Part shown: piece after piece, positions 16,795 through 25,519 of the stretch
Position numbering within the stretch: the first letter of the stretch is position 1
Layout: the number at the start of each line of letters is the position of its first letter
Assembly: GCF_044465595.1 (NCBI RefSeq)
Contig: NZ_JBITLV010000003.1
Location: 496,001 to 560,000 of the forward strand
Direction of reading: 5' to 3'
DNA from: Spongisporangium articulatum
GTDB lineage: Bacteria > Actinomycetota > Actinomycetes > Actinomycetales > Kineosporiaceae
Length of the DNA: 64,000 nt
The notes under the pieces: model-generated
Told to the model about the DNA's origin: nothing
Databases searched by the model: none
The model's input: only the letters and a program-made list of their open reading frames with translations
Program-made: the position numbers and the translations under genes

Positions 16795-18114
16795 TCAGCC
16801 GCGCTCGTAGTTGGCACCGAGCGACTCCAGTTTGGTCTGGAAGTGCTCGTAACCCCGGTCGATCAGCCCGATCCCGCGCACCCGCGACGTGCCCTCGGCG
16901 GCCAGCGCGGCGATCAGGTGGCTGAACCCGCCGCGCAGGTCGGGCACGGTGATGTCGGCGCCGTGCAGCTTGGCCGGACCGCTGATCACCGCGGAGTGCT
17001 GGAAGTTGCGCGCCCCGAACCGGCAGGCCCGCCCACCGAGGCACTCGCGGTACAGCTGGATCTGGGCGCCCATGTCGCGCAGGGCGGCCGTGAACCCGAA
17101 CCGGTTCTCGTAGACCGTCTCGTGCACGATCGACAGGCCCGAGGCCTGGGTCAGGGCGACGACCAGCGGCTGCTGCCAGTCGGTCATGAAGCCCGGGTGG
17201 ACGTCGGTCTCGAGGACCAGCGAGTTCAGGGCGCCGCCGGGGTGGGAGAACCGGATGCCCTCGTCGCGGATGTCGAGCTCGCCGCCGACCTTCCGGAACA
17301 CGTTGAGGAACGTCATCATCTCGGTCTGCCGGGCGCCGTGGACCATGATGTCGCCCTTGGTGGCCAGCGCGGCGCACGCCCAGGAGGCGGCCTCGATCCG
17401 GTCGGGCAGCGCCGTGTGCGTGAAACCGCTGAGCCGGTCGACCCCCTCGATCCGGATGGTCCGGTCGGTGTCGACGCTGATGATGGCGCCCATCTTCTGC
17501 AGCACCGCGATCAGGTCCATGATCTCGGGCTCGATGGCCGCGTTGCGCAACTCCGTGACGCCCTCGGCCCGCACGGCGGTCAGCAGCACCTGCTCGGTGC
17601 TCCCGACGCTGGGGTAGGGCAGCTCGAGCTTGGTGCCCTGCAGGCCGTTCGGGGCCTTCAGCGAGATGCCGTTGGGCATCTTGTCGACCACGGCGCCGAA
17701 CTGGCGCAGCACGTCGAGGTGGTAGTTGATCGGCCGGTCGCCGATCCGGCAGCCGCCGAGGTCGGGGATGAACGCCTCACCCAGTCGGTGCAACAGGGGG
17801 CCGCAGAACAGGATCGGGATGCGGCTGGAGCCGGCGTGGGCGTCGATGTCGGCGACGTGGGCGTGGTCGACGTTGGCCGGGTCGAGGCGCAGTTCGCTCT
17901 CCGGGCCCTGAACGTCCTCCACCTGGACGCCGTGCAGTTCCAGCAGCCCGGTGACCACGGTCACGTCCCGGATCTGCGGGACGTTGCGCAGCACGCTCGG
18001 CCCCTCCCCCAGCAGGGCGGCCACCATGGCCTTCGAGACGAAGTTCTTGGCGCCGCGCACGGCCAGGCTGCCCACCAGCGGAGTTCCACCGTGGACGGTG
18101 AGGACGTCGTTCAT
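16795..18114 (-). CDS. murA: UDP-N-acetylglucosamine 1-carboxyvinyltransferase (MurA)
   Basis: First committed step of peptidoglycan synthesis, adding enolpyruvate to UDP-GlcNAc. The 439-residue protein begins MNDVLTVHGGTPLVGSLAVRGAKN; the catalytic Cys is C122 in GGCRIGDRPINYH, i.e. the Cys type rather than the Asp type found in mycobacteria. The lysine in RGAKN (about residue 23) is present. The ATG at 18112-18114 matches the conserved N-terminus, and the open frame upstream crosses the HU terminator hairpin. Actinobacteria often carry two murA copies; which one this is cannot be told here. Confidence 0.94.
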   Translation of the reverse strand: MNDVLTVHGGTPLVGSLAVRGAKNFVSKAMVAALLGEGPSVLRNVPQIRDVTVVTGLLELHGVQVEDVQGPESELRLDPANVDHAHVADIDAHAGSSRIPILFCGPLLHRLGEAFIPDLGGCRIGDRPINYHLDVLRQFGAVVDKMPNGISLKAPNGLQGTKLELPYPSVGSTEQVLLTAVRAEGVTELRNAAIEPEIMDLIAVLQKMGAIISVDTDRTIRIEGVDRLSGFTHTALPDRIEAASWACAALATKGDIMVHGARQTEMMTFLNVFRKVGGELDIRDEGIRFSHPGGALNSLVLETDVHPGFMTDWQQPLVVALTQASGLSIVHETVYENRFGFTAALRDMGAQIQLYRECLGGRACRFGARNFQHSAVISGPAKLHGADITVPDLRGGFSHLIAALAAEGTSRVRGIGLIDRGYEHFQTKLESLGANYERG

Positions 18115-18191
18115 GCCCGCCATACTCGCGCACCTTCCCGCCGGGTTCCCAATCCCACGCCCGTCCCACCGCCTGAACGGGTCGCCAAAGT

Positions 18192-18232
18192 AGTGCGACC
18201 GCCGTGGGAGTACTACCCACGGCGGTCGCACT
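18192..18232 (-). terminator. Hairpin terminator after the HU gene
   Basis: A perfect 17-bp inverted repeat: AGTGCGACCGCCGTGGG (18192-18208) and its complement (18216-18232) around a 7-nt loop. It lies between the HU stop and the murA start, both on the minus strand. No U-tract follows, as is common in high-G+C genomes. Confidence 0.75.
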
Positions 18233-18283
18233 CGTGCAGTGCTGCGGCAGAGCTGTGCCCCAGAGCCGGGGCTCAGAACCCTC

Positions 18284-18985
18284 TCAGCGAGCGGTGCGCT
18301 TGGCCGGCGTGCGCTTGGCCGGGGCCTTCTTGGCCACGGTCTTCGCGGGCGCCTTCTTGGCCGGAGCCTTGGCGGCGACCTTCTTGACGGTGGTCTTCGC
18401 CGGGGTGGCCTTGGTCGCGACCTTCTTGGCCGGGGCCTTCGTGGCGGTGGTCTTGCGCGCCGTCGTCGTCTTCGTGGCGGTGGCCTTGGTGGCGACCTTC
18501 TTGGCCGGCGCCTTGGCGGCGACCTTCTTGACGGTGGTCTTGGCCGGGGTGGCCTTGGTGGCGACCTTCTTGGCCGGCGCCTTGGTCGCCGTCTTCTTCA
18601 CGGCGGCCTTGGTCGTGGTCTTCTTCGCCGTCGTCTTCGCCGGCGCCGGGGCCGCGGTGGCGCCCCGGGTCGTGACCGCGCGACCCTCGGCGGTGGCCTT
18701 GGGCAGCGTGCGCGGCTCGGCGACGAACTGCTTGAACGACGTGCCGGCGCGGAAGCGCGGCACGGAGGTCTTGCGGATGCGAACTCGCTCGCCGGTGCGC
18801 GGGTTACGACCGGTCCGCGCGTTGCGCACGGCCTTCTCGAACGACCCGAAGCCGCTGATCGTCACCTTCTCGCCACGGACCACGGCGCGGGTGATGGTGT
18901 CGATCACGGCGTCGAGGGCGTCGTTGGCGGCCTGGCGGCTGCCCAACTTCGCGTGCAGTGCCTCGACGATGTCTGCCTTGTTCAC
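18284..18985 (-). CDS. hupB: HU family DNA-binding protein with Lys/Ala-rich C-terminal tail
   Basis: Nucleoid-associated protein. Residues 1-90 are a standard HU fold (MNKADIVEALHAKLGSRQAA; ISGFGSFEKAVRNARTGRNPRTGE). Residues from about 100 to 233 form a histone-H1-like tail of KKVATKATPAKTTVKKVAAKAPAKK-type units, one block of which is repeated almost exactly twice. The GTG start at 18985 is fixed by the conserved N-terminus. This architecture (HupB in mycobacteria, HupS in Streptomyces) is specific to actinobacteria. The position next to leuCD also matches mycobacteria. Confidence 0.95.
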   Translation of the reverse strand: MNKADIVEALHAKLGSRQAANDALDAVIDTITRAVVRGEKVTISGFGSFEKAVRNARTGRNPRTGERVRIRKTSVPRFRAGTSFKQFVAEPRTLPKATAEGRAVTTRGATAAPAPAKTTAKKTTTKAAVKKTATKAPAKKVATKATPAKTTVKKVAAKAPAKKVATKATATKTTTARKTTATKAPAKKVATKATPAKTTVKKVAAKAPAKKAPAKTVAKKAPAKRTPAKRTAR

Positions 18986-19173
18986 GGTCTTCCTCCGGGG
19001 GGCGGTTCCGGGCCTGCGCCCGTTGTCGGAGACGAAGGTACGGGTGTAGGGGTGCAGAAATCCAACAGGACGGGACATAAATTCGTTGCGTGTCAAGCAC
19101 ATCCGCGCATCCCCAGGCCGCCCGGCGCGCCGCCCCCGACGGGCCCGGCAAATCGGTACGCATCGGTAAAGCA

Positions 19174-19216
19174 CTGTGCCGCAGCCATTTTCACAGGGAA
19201 AATGGCTGCGGCACAG
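19174..19216 (-). terminator. Hairpin terminator after leuD
   Basis: A perfect 19-bp inverted repeat: CTGTGCCGCAGCCATTTTC (19174-19192), a 5-nt loop, and the complement at 19198-19216. It begins 10 bp beyond the leuD stop on the minus strand and separates leuCD from the HU gene. The remaining gap (18986-19173) should hold the HU promoter; nothing else is seen there. Confidence 0.8.
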
Positions 19217-19225
19217 GGGATGCGG

Positions 19226-19822
19226 TCAGGGAATCGGCAGCGTTTTCGGCTTGAACGTGGGCCGCGAAGATTCATAGGAATCGATGTCCGACACGTGCTG
19301 CAGGGTGAGCCCGATGTCGTCCAGACCCTCCATCAGCCGCCAGCGGGTGTAGTCGTCGACCTCGAAAGGCACCGCCAGGCCGCCGCATGTCGCGACCCGC
19401 TCGACGAGGTCGACCGTCACCTCGGCACCGGGGTCCGCCTCCAGCGCCGTCCACAGCTTCTCGACGTCCTCGTTCGAGACGACCCCGGTCAGCAGGCCCT
19501 GCTTACCGGAGTTGCCGCGGAAGATGTCGGCGAAGCGCGGGGACAGCACGGCCCGGAAGCCGTAGTCCTTCAGGGCCCAGACCGCGTGCTCCCGAGAGGA
19601 TCCCGTACCGAAGTCGGGCCCGGCCACGAGCACGGAACCGTTCCGGTAGGGCGCCTGGTTGAGCACGAAACCGGGGTCGTTGCGCCAGGCGGCGAACAGC
19701 CCGTCCTCGAAACCGGTTCGGGTGACCCGCTTCAGGTACACGGCCGGGATGATCTGGTCGGTGTCCACGTTGGAACGCCGCAGCGGGACGCCGATCCCGG
19801 TGTGGGTGGTGAACTTCTCCAT
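19226..19822 (-). CDS. leuD: 3-isopropylmalate dehydratase small subunit
   Basis: Small (swivelling) subunit of isopropylmalate isomerase, 198 aa, with the family motif GTGSSREHAVWAL and an N-terminal TGIGVPLRRSNVDTDQI. With LeuC it isomerises 2- to 3-isopropylmalate, and in organisms with CimA it also isomerises citramalate. The ATG lies 25 bp after the leuC stop, so the genes form an operon. Confidence 0.97.
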   Translation of the reverse strand: MEKFTTHTGIGVPLRRSNVDTDQIIPAVYLKRVTRTGFEDGLFAAWRNDPGFVLNQAPYRNGSVLVAGPDFGTGSSREHAVWALKDYGFRAVLSPRFADIFRGNSGKQGLLTGVVSNEDVEKLWTALEADPGAEVTVDLVERVATCGGLAVPFEVDDYTRWRLMEGLDDIGLTLQHVSDIDSYESSRPTFKPKTLPIP

Positions 19823-19847
19823 CGTCTGCTCCGTTCAGTTCTCGTGG

Positions 19848-21263
<1,416 letters not shown>

Positions 21264-21301
21264 TTCCCATCACCTCGTGGTTGGTACGTTCGCAGGGGTT
21301 G

Positions 21302-21320
21302 CGTCTCAGAGTATGAGACG
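21302..21320. promoter_or_regulatory. Candidate IclR/NdgR operator between leuC and iclR
   Basis: CGTCTCA-GAGTA-TGAGACG is a perfect 7-5-7 palindrome in the 70-bp intergenic region, 14 bp before the regulator ATG and 39 bp before leuC. The same half-sites with the same spacing occur upstream of the ilvB leader (36129) and, degenerate, upstream of leuB (32473). Assignment to the adjacent IclR protein is inference. Confidence 0.7.
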
Positions 21321-21333
21321 TCAATATCGCTAC

Positions 21334-22050
21334 ATGGACAACAATAGCGGAGTCGGCGTGCTGGACAAGGCCGCGGGGCTGCTCGACGCCCTGGAGGCCG
21401 GTCCGGCGACGCTGGCCCAGCTGGTCGCCGCCACCGGGTACGCCCGGCCGACGACCCACCGGCTGGCGGTCGCCCTGGAGCATCATCGGCTCGTCACCCG
21501 CGACGTCCAAGGGCGTTTCGTGCTCGGGCCCCGACTGGCCGAACTCGCGGCCGCGGCGGGTGAGGACCGCCTGCTGGCCACCGCCGGCCCCGTGCTCATC
21601 TCGCTGCGCGACCACACCGGGGAGAGCGCGCAGCTGTTCCGCCGTCAGGGCGACCAGCGCATCTGCGTGGCCGCCGCGGAACGTCCGATGGGGCTGCGGG
21701 ACTCGATCCCCGTCGGGTCGGCGCTGAGCATGCTGGCCGGGTCGGCCGCCCAGGTGCTGCTGGCCTGGGAGGAGCCGGACCGCCTGCACCGCGGCCTGAC
21801 CGGCGCCCGGTTCACCGCCACCACGCTCTCGGCCGTGCGCCGGCGCGGGTGGGCGCAGAGCGTCGGCGAGCGCGAGGCGGGGGTCGCCTCGGTGTCGGCG
21901 CCGGTCCGCGGCCCGTCGGGGAAGGTCGTCGCCGCGGTGTCGATCTCCGGGCCCGTCGAGCGCCTGAGCCGGCAGCCCGGCCGCCAGCACGCCACCGCCG
22001 TGCTGGCCGCGGCCCAGCGCCTCACCGACGCCCTCCGCCGCCCGTCGTGA
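21334..22050 (+). CDS. IclR family transcriptional regulator (NdgR/LtbR-like)
   Basis: A 238-residue regulator with an N-terminal winged helix (GVLDKAAGLLDALEAGPATLAQLVAATGYARPTTHRLAVAL) and a C-terminal effector domain (SAPVRGPSGKVVAAVSISGPVERL). Its divergent position next to leuCD is that of NdgR (Streptomyces), LtbR (Corynebacterium) and Rv2989, which control leucine and related amino-acid genes. I chose the ATG at 21334; an upstream in-frame ATG at 21313 would overlap the palindromic operator. The TGA stop lies inside a TGATCA palindrome. Confidence 0.9.
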   Translation: MDNNSGVGVLDKAAGLLDALEAGPATLAQLVAATGYARPTTHRLAVALEHHRLVTRDVQGRFVLGPRLAELAAAAGEDRLLATAGPVLISLRDHTGESAQLFRRQGDQRICVAAAERPMGLRDSIPVGSALSMLAGSAAQVLLAWEEPDRLHRGLTGARFTATTLSAVRRRGWAQSVGEREAGVASVSAPVRGPSGKVVAAVSISGPVERLSRQPGRQHATAVLAAAQRLTDALRRPS

Positions 22051-22128
22051 TCATGCAGAAACCTCGCGCATCCGACGGACGCGAGGTTTCTGCATGATCG
22101 GCGCGAGGTTTCTGCATGATCACGACGG
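22042..22128. repeat. TGATCA-bounded palindrome, copy 2 (three-arm form)
   Basis: The left arm (22042-22069) and right arm (22101-22128) are perfect 28-nt complements with the core TGATCATGCAGAAACCTCGC. A third, shorter complement (GCGAGGTTTCTGCATGATC, 22081-22099) lies between them, so the left arm can pair with either. The TGA at 22048-22050 is the stop of the IclR gene. Confidence 0.85.
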
Positions 22129-22144
22129 AGGGGAAGGGACAGCA

Positions 22145-22180
22145 GAAGGCCCCCGGTCCCTGACGGGACCGGGGGCCTTC
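22145..22180 (-). terminator. Terminator after the tRNA-Gln/tRNA-Glu pair
   Basis: A perfect 16-bp hairpin, GAAGGCCCCCGGTCCC (22145-22160) with a 4-nt loop and its complement at 22165-22180. It lies 6 bp past the 3' end of tRNA-Glu on the minus strand. It could also stop readthrough from the convergent IclR gene. Confidence 0.8.
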
Positions 22181-22186
22181 TCCATG

Positions 22187-22259
22187 TAGCCCCGACGGGA
22201 TTCGAACCCGCGCTACCGCCTTGAGAGGGCGGCGTGCTAGGCCACTACACAACGGGGCC
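22187..22259 (-). tRNA. tRNA-Glu (anticodon CUC)
   Basis: A full cloverleaf is readable on the minus strand: acceptor GGCCCCG paired with CGGGGCT, anticodon arm CCGCC-CTCTCAA-GGCGG with anticodon CTC, and T arm GCGGG-TTCGAAT-CCCGT. The discriminator is A, and CCA is not encoded. It follows tRNA-Gln after a single base. Confidence 0.95.
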
Positions 22260-22260
22260 G

Positions 22261-22332
22261 CTGGGGTACCAGGACTCGAACCTAGACTAACTGAACCAGA
22301 ATCAGTCGTGCTGCCAATTACACCATACCCCA
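22261..22332 (-). tRNA. tRNA-Gln (anticodon CUG)
   Basis: On the minus strand the acceptor TGGGGTA pairs with TACCCCA (discriminator G). The anticodon arm is ACTGA-TTCTGGT-TCAGT with anticodon CTG, and the T arm is CTAGG-TTCGAGT-CCTGG. CCA is not encoded. It lies downstream of gltX on the same strand; the 94-bp gap (22333-22426) may hold its promoter. Confidence 0.95.
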
Positions 22333-22426
22333 TGGGGGTACCTGAAACCGGGCCGTTCCGCCTCTGCGCGAGCAGGCTCGGGACCCGGTAGGGACCCGAG
22401 GAAGGATGCTAGCGGTCGGCGACACC

Positions 22427-23938
22427 TCACCCCAAATCAGCAGCGAGTCGCCCCCGCAGCGCCTCGAGTCGCGTGCGGGACACCTCCAGGCCGAGGATCT
22501 CCATCGACTCGAACAGCGGCGGCGACACCCGGCGGCCGCTGACCGCCACCCGCAGCGGGCCGAACGCGAACTTGGGCTTGATCCCCAGCCCGTCGACCAG
22601 GGCCGCGCGCAGTCGCTCCTCCAGGGCGGGCGCCGTCCACTCCCCCGAGCCGAGCACGGCGAGCGCCGCGTCGAGGACGGCGACCGACTGGGCGGCGTCC
22701 TTGCTCACCTGTGCCAGCGCGTCCTCCTCCGGCTCGACGGCGGCGCGGAAGAGGAAGCCGAGCAGGCCCGGCGCCTCGCCCAGCAGCTGCATCCGGGTCT
22801 GGACCAGCGGTGCCGCCGCGTCGAGGACCGCGAACTGCTCGGACGACGGGGAGTCGGGCAGGACGTCGGCCGCCTGCAGGTAGGGCACCAGCCGGTCGCG
22901 GAAGACCTCGGGGGGCAGGAGCCGCACGTGCTCGGCATTGATCGCCTCGGCCTTCTTCTCGTCGAACCGGGCCGGGTTGGCGTTGACGTCGGCGATGTCG
23001 AAGGCCGCCACCATCTCGGCCATCGAGAACACGTCCCGGTCCTCGGCGATCGACCAGCCGAGCAGGGCCAGGTAGTTCAGCAGGCCCTCGGGGATGAACC
23101 CGCGGTCGCGGTGGTGGAACAGGTTCGACTGCGGGTCCCGCTTGGACAGCTTCCGGTTGCCCTCCCCCATCACGTAGGGCAGGTGGCCGAAAAGAGGTGT
23201 GCGCGAAGCGATCCCGAGCTCGACCAGGGCCGTCCAGATGGCCAGCTGGCGAGGCGTCGAAGGCAGCAGGTCCTCGCCGCGCAGGACGTGGGTGATGCCC
23301 ATCAGGGCGTCGTCGATCGCGTTGACCAGCGCGTAGAGCGGGCTGCCGTCGGCCCGGACCACCACGAAGTCGGGCACGCTGCCGGCCGGGAAGGTGACCG
23401 GCCCGCGGATCAGGTCCTCGACCGTCGTGTCGGTGTCGGGCAGGCGCATCCGCCACACCGGCTCGCGGCCCTCGGCCACGTACGCGGCCCGCTGCTGCGG
23501 CGTGAGCGACCGGTCGAAGTTGTCGTAACCGAGCTTCTTGTCGCGGCCGGCCGCCTCGTGCCGGGCCTCGACCTCGGCGGGCGTCGAGAACGACTCGTAC
23601 AGGTACCCGCCGGCGACCAGCTTCTCGATCACCTCGCGGTAGATCTCGCCGCGCTGCGACTGCCGGTACGGTCCGTGCGGACCGCCGACCTCGACCCCCT
23701 CGTCCCAGTCGATGCCGAGCCAGCGCAGGGCCTCCAGCAGCTGCTGGTAACTCTCCTCGCTGTCCCGGGCGGCGTCGGTGTCCTCGATCCGCAGGACCAG
23801 CGTCCCGCCGGTGTGCCGGGCGTAGGCCCAGTTGAACAACGCGGTCCGGATCAGCCCGACGTGGGGCGTGCCGGTCGGGGACGGGCAGAACCGGACCCTG
23901 ATGGACGGGTTTTCGCTGGTGCTCGTGCTGTCGCTCAT
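22427..23938 (-). CDS. gltX: Glutamyl-tRNA synthetase
   Basis: Class I synthetase, 503 aa. The HIGH-equivalent is PSPTGTPHVGLI (about residues 19-30) and the KMSKS-equivalent is KLSKRD. Because gatCAB and tRNA-Gln are also present, the enzyme may be non-discriminating and charge both tRNA-Glu and tRNA-Gln, as in most actinobacteria; sequence alone does not prove this. The start ATG gives a short Ser/Thr-rich leader before the conserved IRVRFCPSPTG. It is 24 bp downstream of the FAH-family gene. Confidence 0.97.
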   Translation of the reverse strand: MSDSTSTSENPSIRVRFCPSPTGTPHVGLIRTALFNWAYARHTGGTLVLRIEDTDAARDSEESYQQLLEALRWLGIDWDEGVEVGGPHGPYRQSQRGEIYREVIEKLVAGGYLYESFSTPAEVEARHEAAGRDKKLGYDNFDRSLTPQQRAAYVAEGREPVWRMRLPDTDTTVEDLIRGPVTFPAGSVPDFVVVRADGSPLYALVNAIDDALMGITHVLRGEDLLPSTPRQLAIWTALVELGIASRTPLFGHLPYVMGEGNRKLSKRDPQSNLFHHRDRGFIPEGLLNYLALLGWSIAEDRDVFSMAEMVAAFDIADVNANPARFDEKKAEAINAEHVRLLPPEVFRDRLVPYLQAADVLPDSPSSEQFAVLDAAAPLVQTRMQLLGEAPGLLGFLFRAAVEPEEDALAQVSKDAAQSVAVLDAALAVLGSGEWTAPALEERLRAALVDGLGIKPKFAFGPLRVAVSGRRVSPPLFESMEILGLEVSRTRLEALRGRLAADLG

Positions 23939-23962
23939 GGTGCGGCCAACCCTAGTGGTGCG

Positions 23963-24739
23963 CTACTGGGCCACGATCGGGTTGCCCAGCGTGCCCAGGC
24001 CCTCGATCTCGACCTCGACCCGGTCGCCGACCTGCATCGGGCCGACCCCGGCGGGCGTGCCGGTCAGGATGACGTCCCCCGGCAGCAGCGTGAACGCCTC
24101 GCTGATGTAGGCCACCAGGGCCCGCACGTCATGCACCATCAGGGCGGTGCTGCTCTGCTGCTTGACCTCGCCGTTGAGCCGGGTGGTCAGCTGCAGGTCG
24201 GTGACGTCGAGCTCGGTCTCGATCCACGGCCCGAGCGGGCAGAACGTGTCGAACCCCTTGGCCCGGGCCCACTGCCCGTCGCTCTTCTGCAGATCCCGCG
24301 CGGTGACGTCGTTGGCGATCGTGTAGCCGAGCACGACCTCCTCGACCCGGTCGGCCGGCACGTCCTTGCACAGCCGCCCGATCACGACCGCGAGCTCGCC
24401 CTCGAAGTGCACGTTCTCGCTCTGCCACGGGTAGCGCACCGGGTCCCCCGGGCCGATCACCGAGGTGTTCGGCTTCAGGAACAGCAGCGGCTTGTCGGGC
24501 ACGTCGTTGCCCATCTCGGCGGCGTGCTCGGCGTAGTTGCGCCCGACGCACACCACCTTCGAGCGGGGGATGACGGGCGCCAGCAGGCGCACGTCGTCCA
24601 GCTTCAGCCGCTCTCCCGTGGGCTGCACGGGCATGTACATCGGGTCGCCGGTGATGGCCACCAGTTCCTCGGCCCCGGGCTCGCCGTCGATCAGGCCGTA
24701 GCGGGGGTCCTCACCGGTCGTGAATCTCGCGATACGCAC
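23963..24739 (-). CDS. Fumarylacetoacetate hydrolase (FAH) family protein
   Basis: A 258-residue FAH-fold enzyme. The metal-binding and catalytic segments are visible: RNYAEHAAEMG, NVHFEGELAVVIGR, GYTIANDVTARDLQ and GDVILTGTPAGVGP. Members act as hydrolases, isomerases or oxaloacetate decarboxylases/tautomerases on beta-keto acids; the substrate here is unknown. GTG start. The position directly upstream of gltX is conserved in mycobacteria (Rv2993c). It is 18 bp downstream of the DivIVA-domain gene. Confidence 0.88.
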   Translation of the reverse strand: MRIARFTTGEDPRYGLIDGEPGAEELVAITGDPMYMPVQPTGERLKLDDVRLLAPVIPRSKVVCVGRNYAEHAAEMGNDVPDKPLLFLKPNTSVIGPGDPVRYPWQSENVHFEGELAVVIGRLCKDVPADRVEEVVLGYTIANDVTARDLQKSDGQWARAKGFDTFCPLGPWIETELDVTDLQLTTRLNGEVKQQSSTALMVHDVRALVAYISEAFTLLPGDVILTGTPAGVGPMQVGDRVEVEIEGLGTLGNPIVAQ

Positions 24740-24757
24740 GACGCCTAACGTAGGCCC

Positions 24758-25519
24758 CTACGGATTGACCGGCGCCAACTGGCCCAGCTCGTCGCTGAGC
24801 GCGTCCAGGATCGAGCGCAGCTGCACCTGCGTGACCTGGGCGAACGTGCGCATGTAGGCCAGCCGGGAAGCCAGCTCGCGCAGGTTCTCCACCTCGCCCG
24901 GGTCGAGGCGTCCGTCGCTGTTGATGGAGCGGGCCAGCAGCATCGCGCGCTCCTCCTCCGCCGCCCGCACCTCGGCCTCGGCGCGCTCGGCCGTCTCGTG
25001 GGCCTGCACGAGGATCTCCTCGTACTGCTCGCGGGCGTTGGCCACCAGCCGCCGGGCGTAGTCCTCGGCCTGGGCGACGTGCTGGTCGGCGACCTGCTGG
25101 GCCCGCGACATCACGTTGACCGCCTCGACGGTCGGGACCAGGTCGGCGGACGACGGCCCACCCGCCTGGTTCTCGGCCGCCTGGTTGTGGGCCGCCGCCT
25201 CGCGGCGGCGCGCCCGGGTCCCCTCCCGGGCGCCCTCCTGGGCGGCCACCGGGTCGACCCCCTGCCGGCGGTAGTAGTCGCGCAGGCGCTGGATCTCCTG
25301 GCGCAGCTCGGCCTTCTCCTGCGCCCCCGAGACCAGTTCCATGATCACCCGGTTGCGGAACCGCTCGACGTCCGCCTCGTTGTAGCCGCGGCGGCCCAGC
25401 TGGGTGCGCGGGAAGTCGGTCTGCCGCACGATCTCCGGGCTCAGCCGGCTGCGGAATCCCGCGTCGTAGCCGTCGGGGAGCACGGTCTCGAGTTCGGTCG
25501 GGTCGCTGATCGCGGTCAC
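24758..25519 (-). CDS. DivIVA domain-containing coiled-coil protein
   Basis: A 253-residue protein. Residues 30-70 resemble the DivIVA/Wag31 N-terminal lipid-binding region (DFPRTQLGRRGYNEADVERFRNRV). A long helical region follows with heptad-like Ala/Glu/Arg segments (about 130-215), and the C-terminus is LRSILDALSDELGQL. It probably localises to curved membrane or septum. The GTG start overlaps the flavohaemoglobin stop by 4 bp, an unusual translational coupling of a polarity/division-type protein with an NO-detoxifying enzyme. It is not the main Wag31 (ftsZ cluster) copy. Confidence 0.85.
   Translation of the reverse strand: MTAISDPTELETVLPDGYDAGFRSRLSPEIVRQTDFPRTQLGRRGYNEADVERFRNRVIMELVSGAQEKAELRQEIQRLRDYYRRQGVDPVAAQEGAREGTRARRREAAAHNQAAENQAGGPSSADLVPTVEAVNVMSRAQQVADQHVAQAEDYARRLVANAREQYEEILVQAHETAERAEAEVRAAEEERAMLLARSINSDGRLDPGEVENLRELASRLAYMRTFAQVTQVQLRSILDALSDELGQLAPVNP

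Noticed and set aside
18284..18700. Repeated segments in the HU gene as an intergenic repeat array
   Set aside because: They lie in the coding frame of the Lys/Ala tail and reflect protein repeats.
22406..24748. Long plus-strand open frame opposite gltX and the FAH gene
   Set aside because: Shadow of two well-supported minus-strand genes with low-complexity translation.
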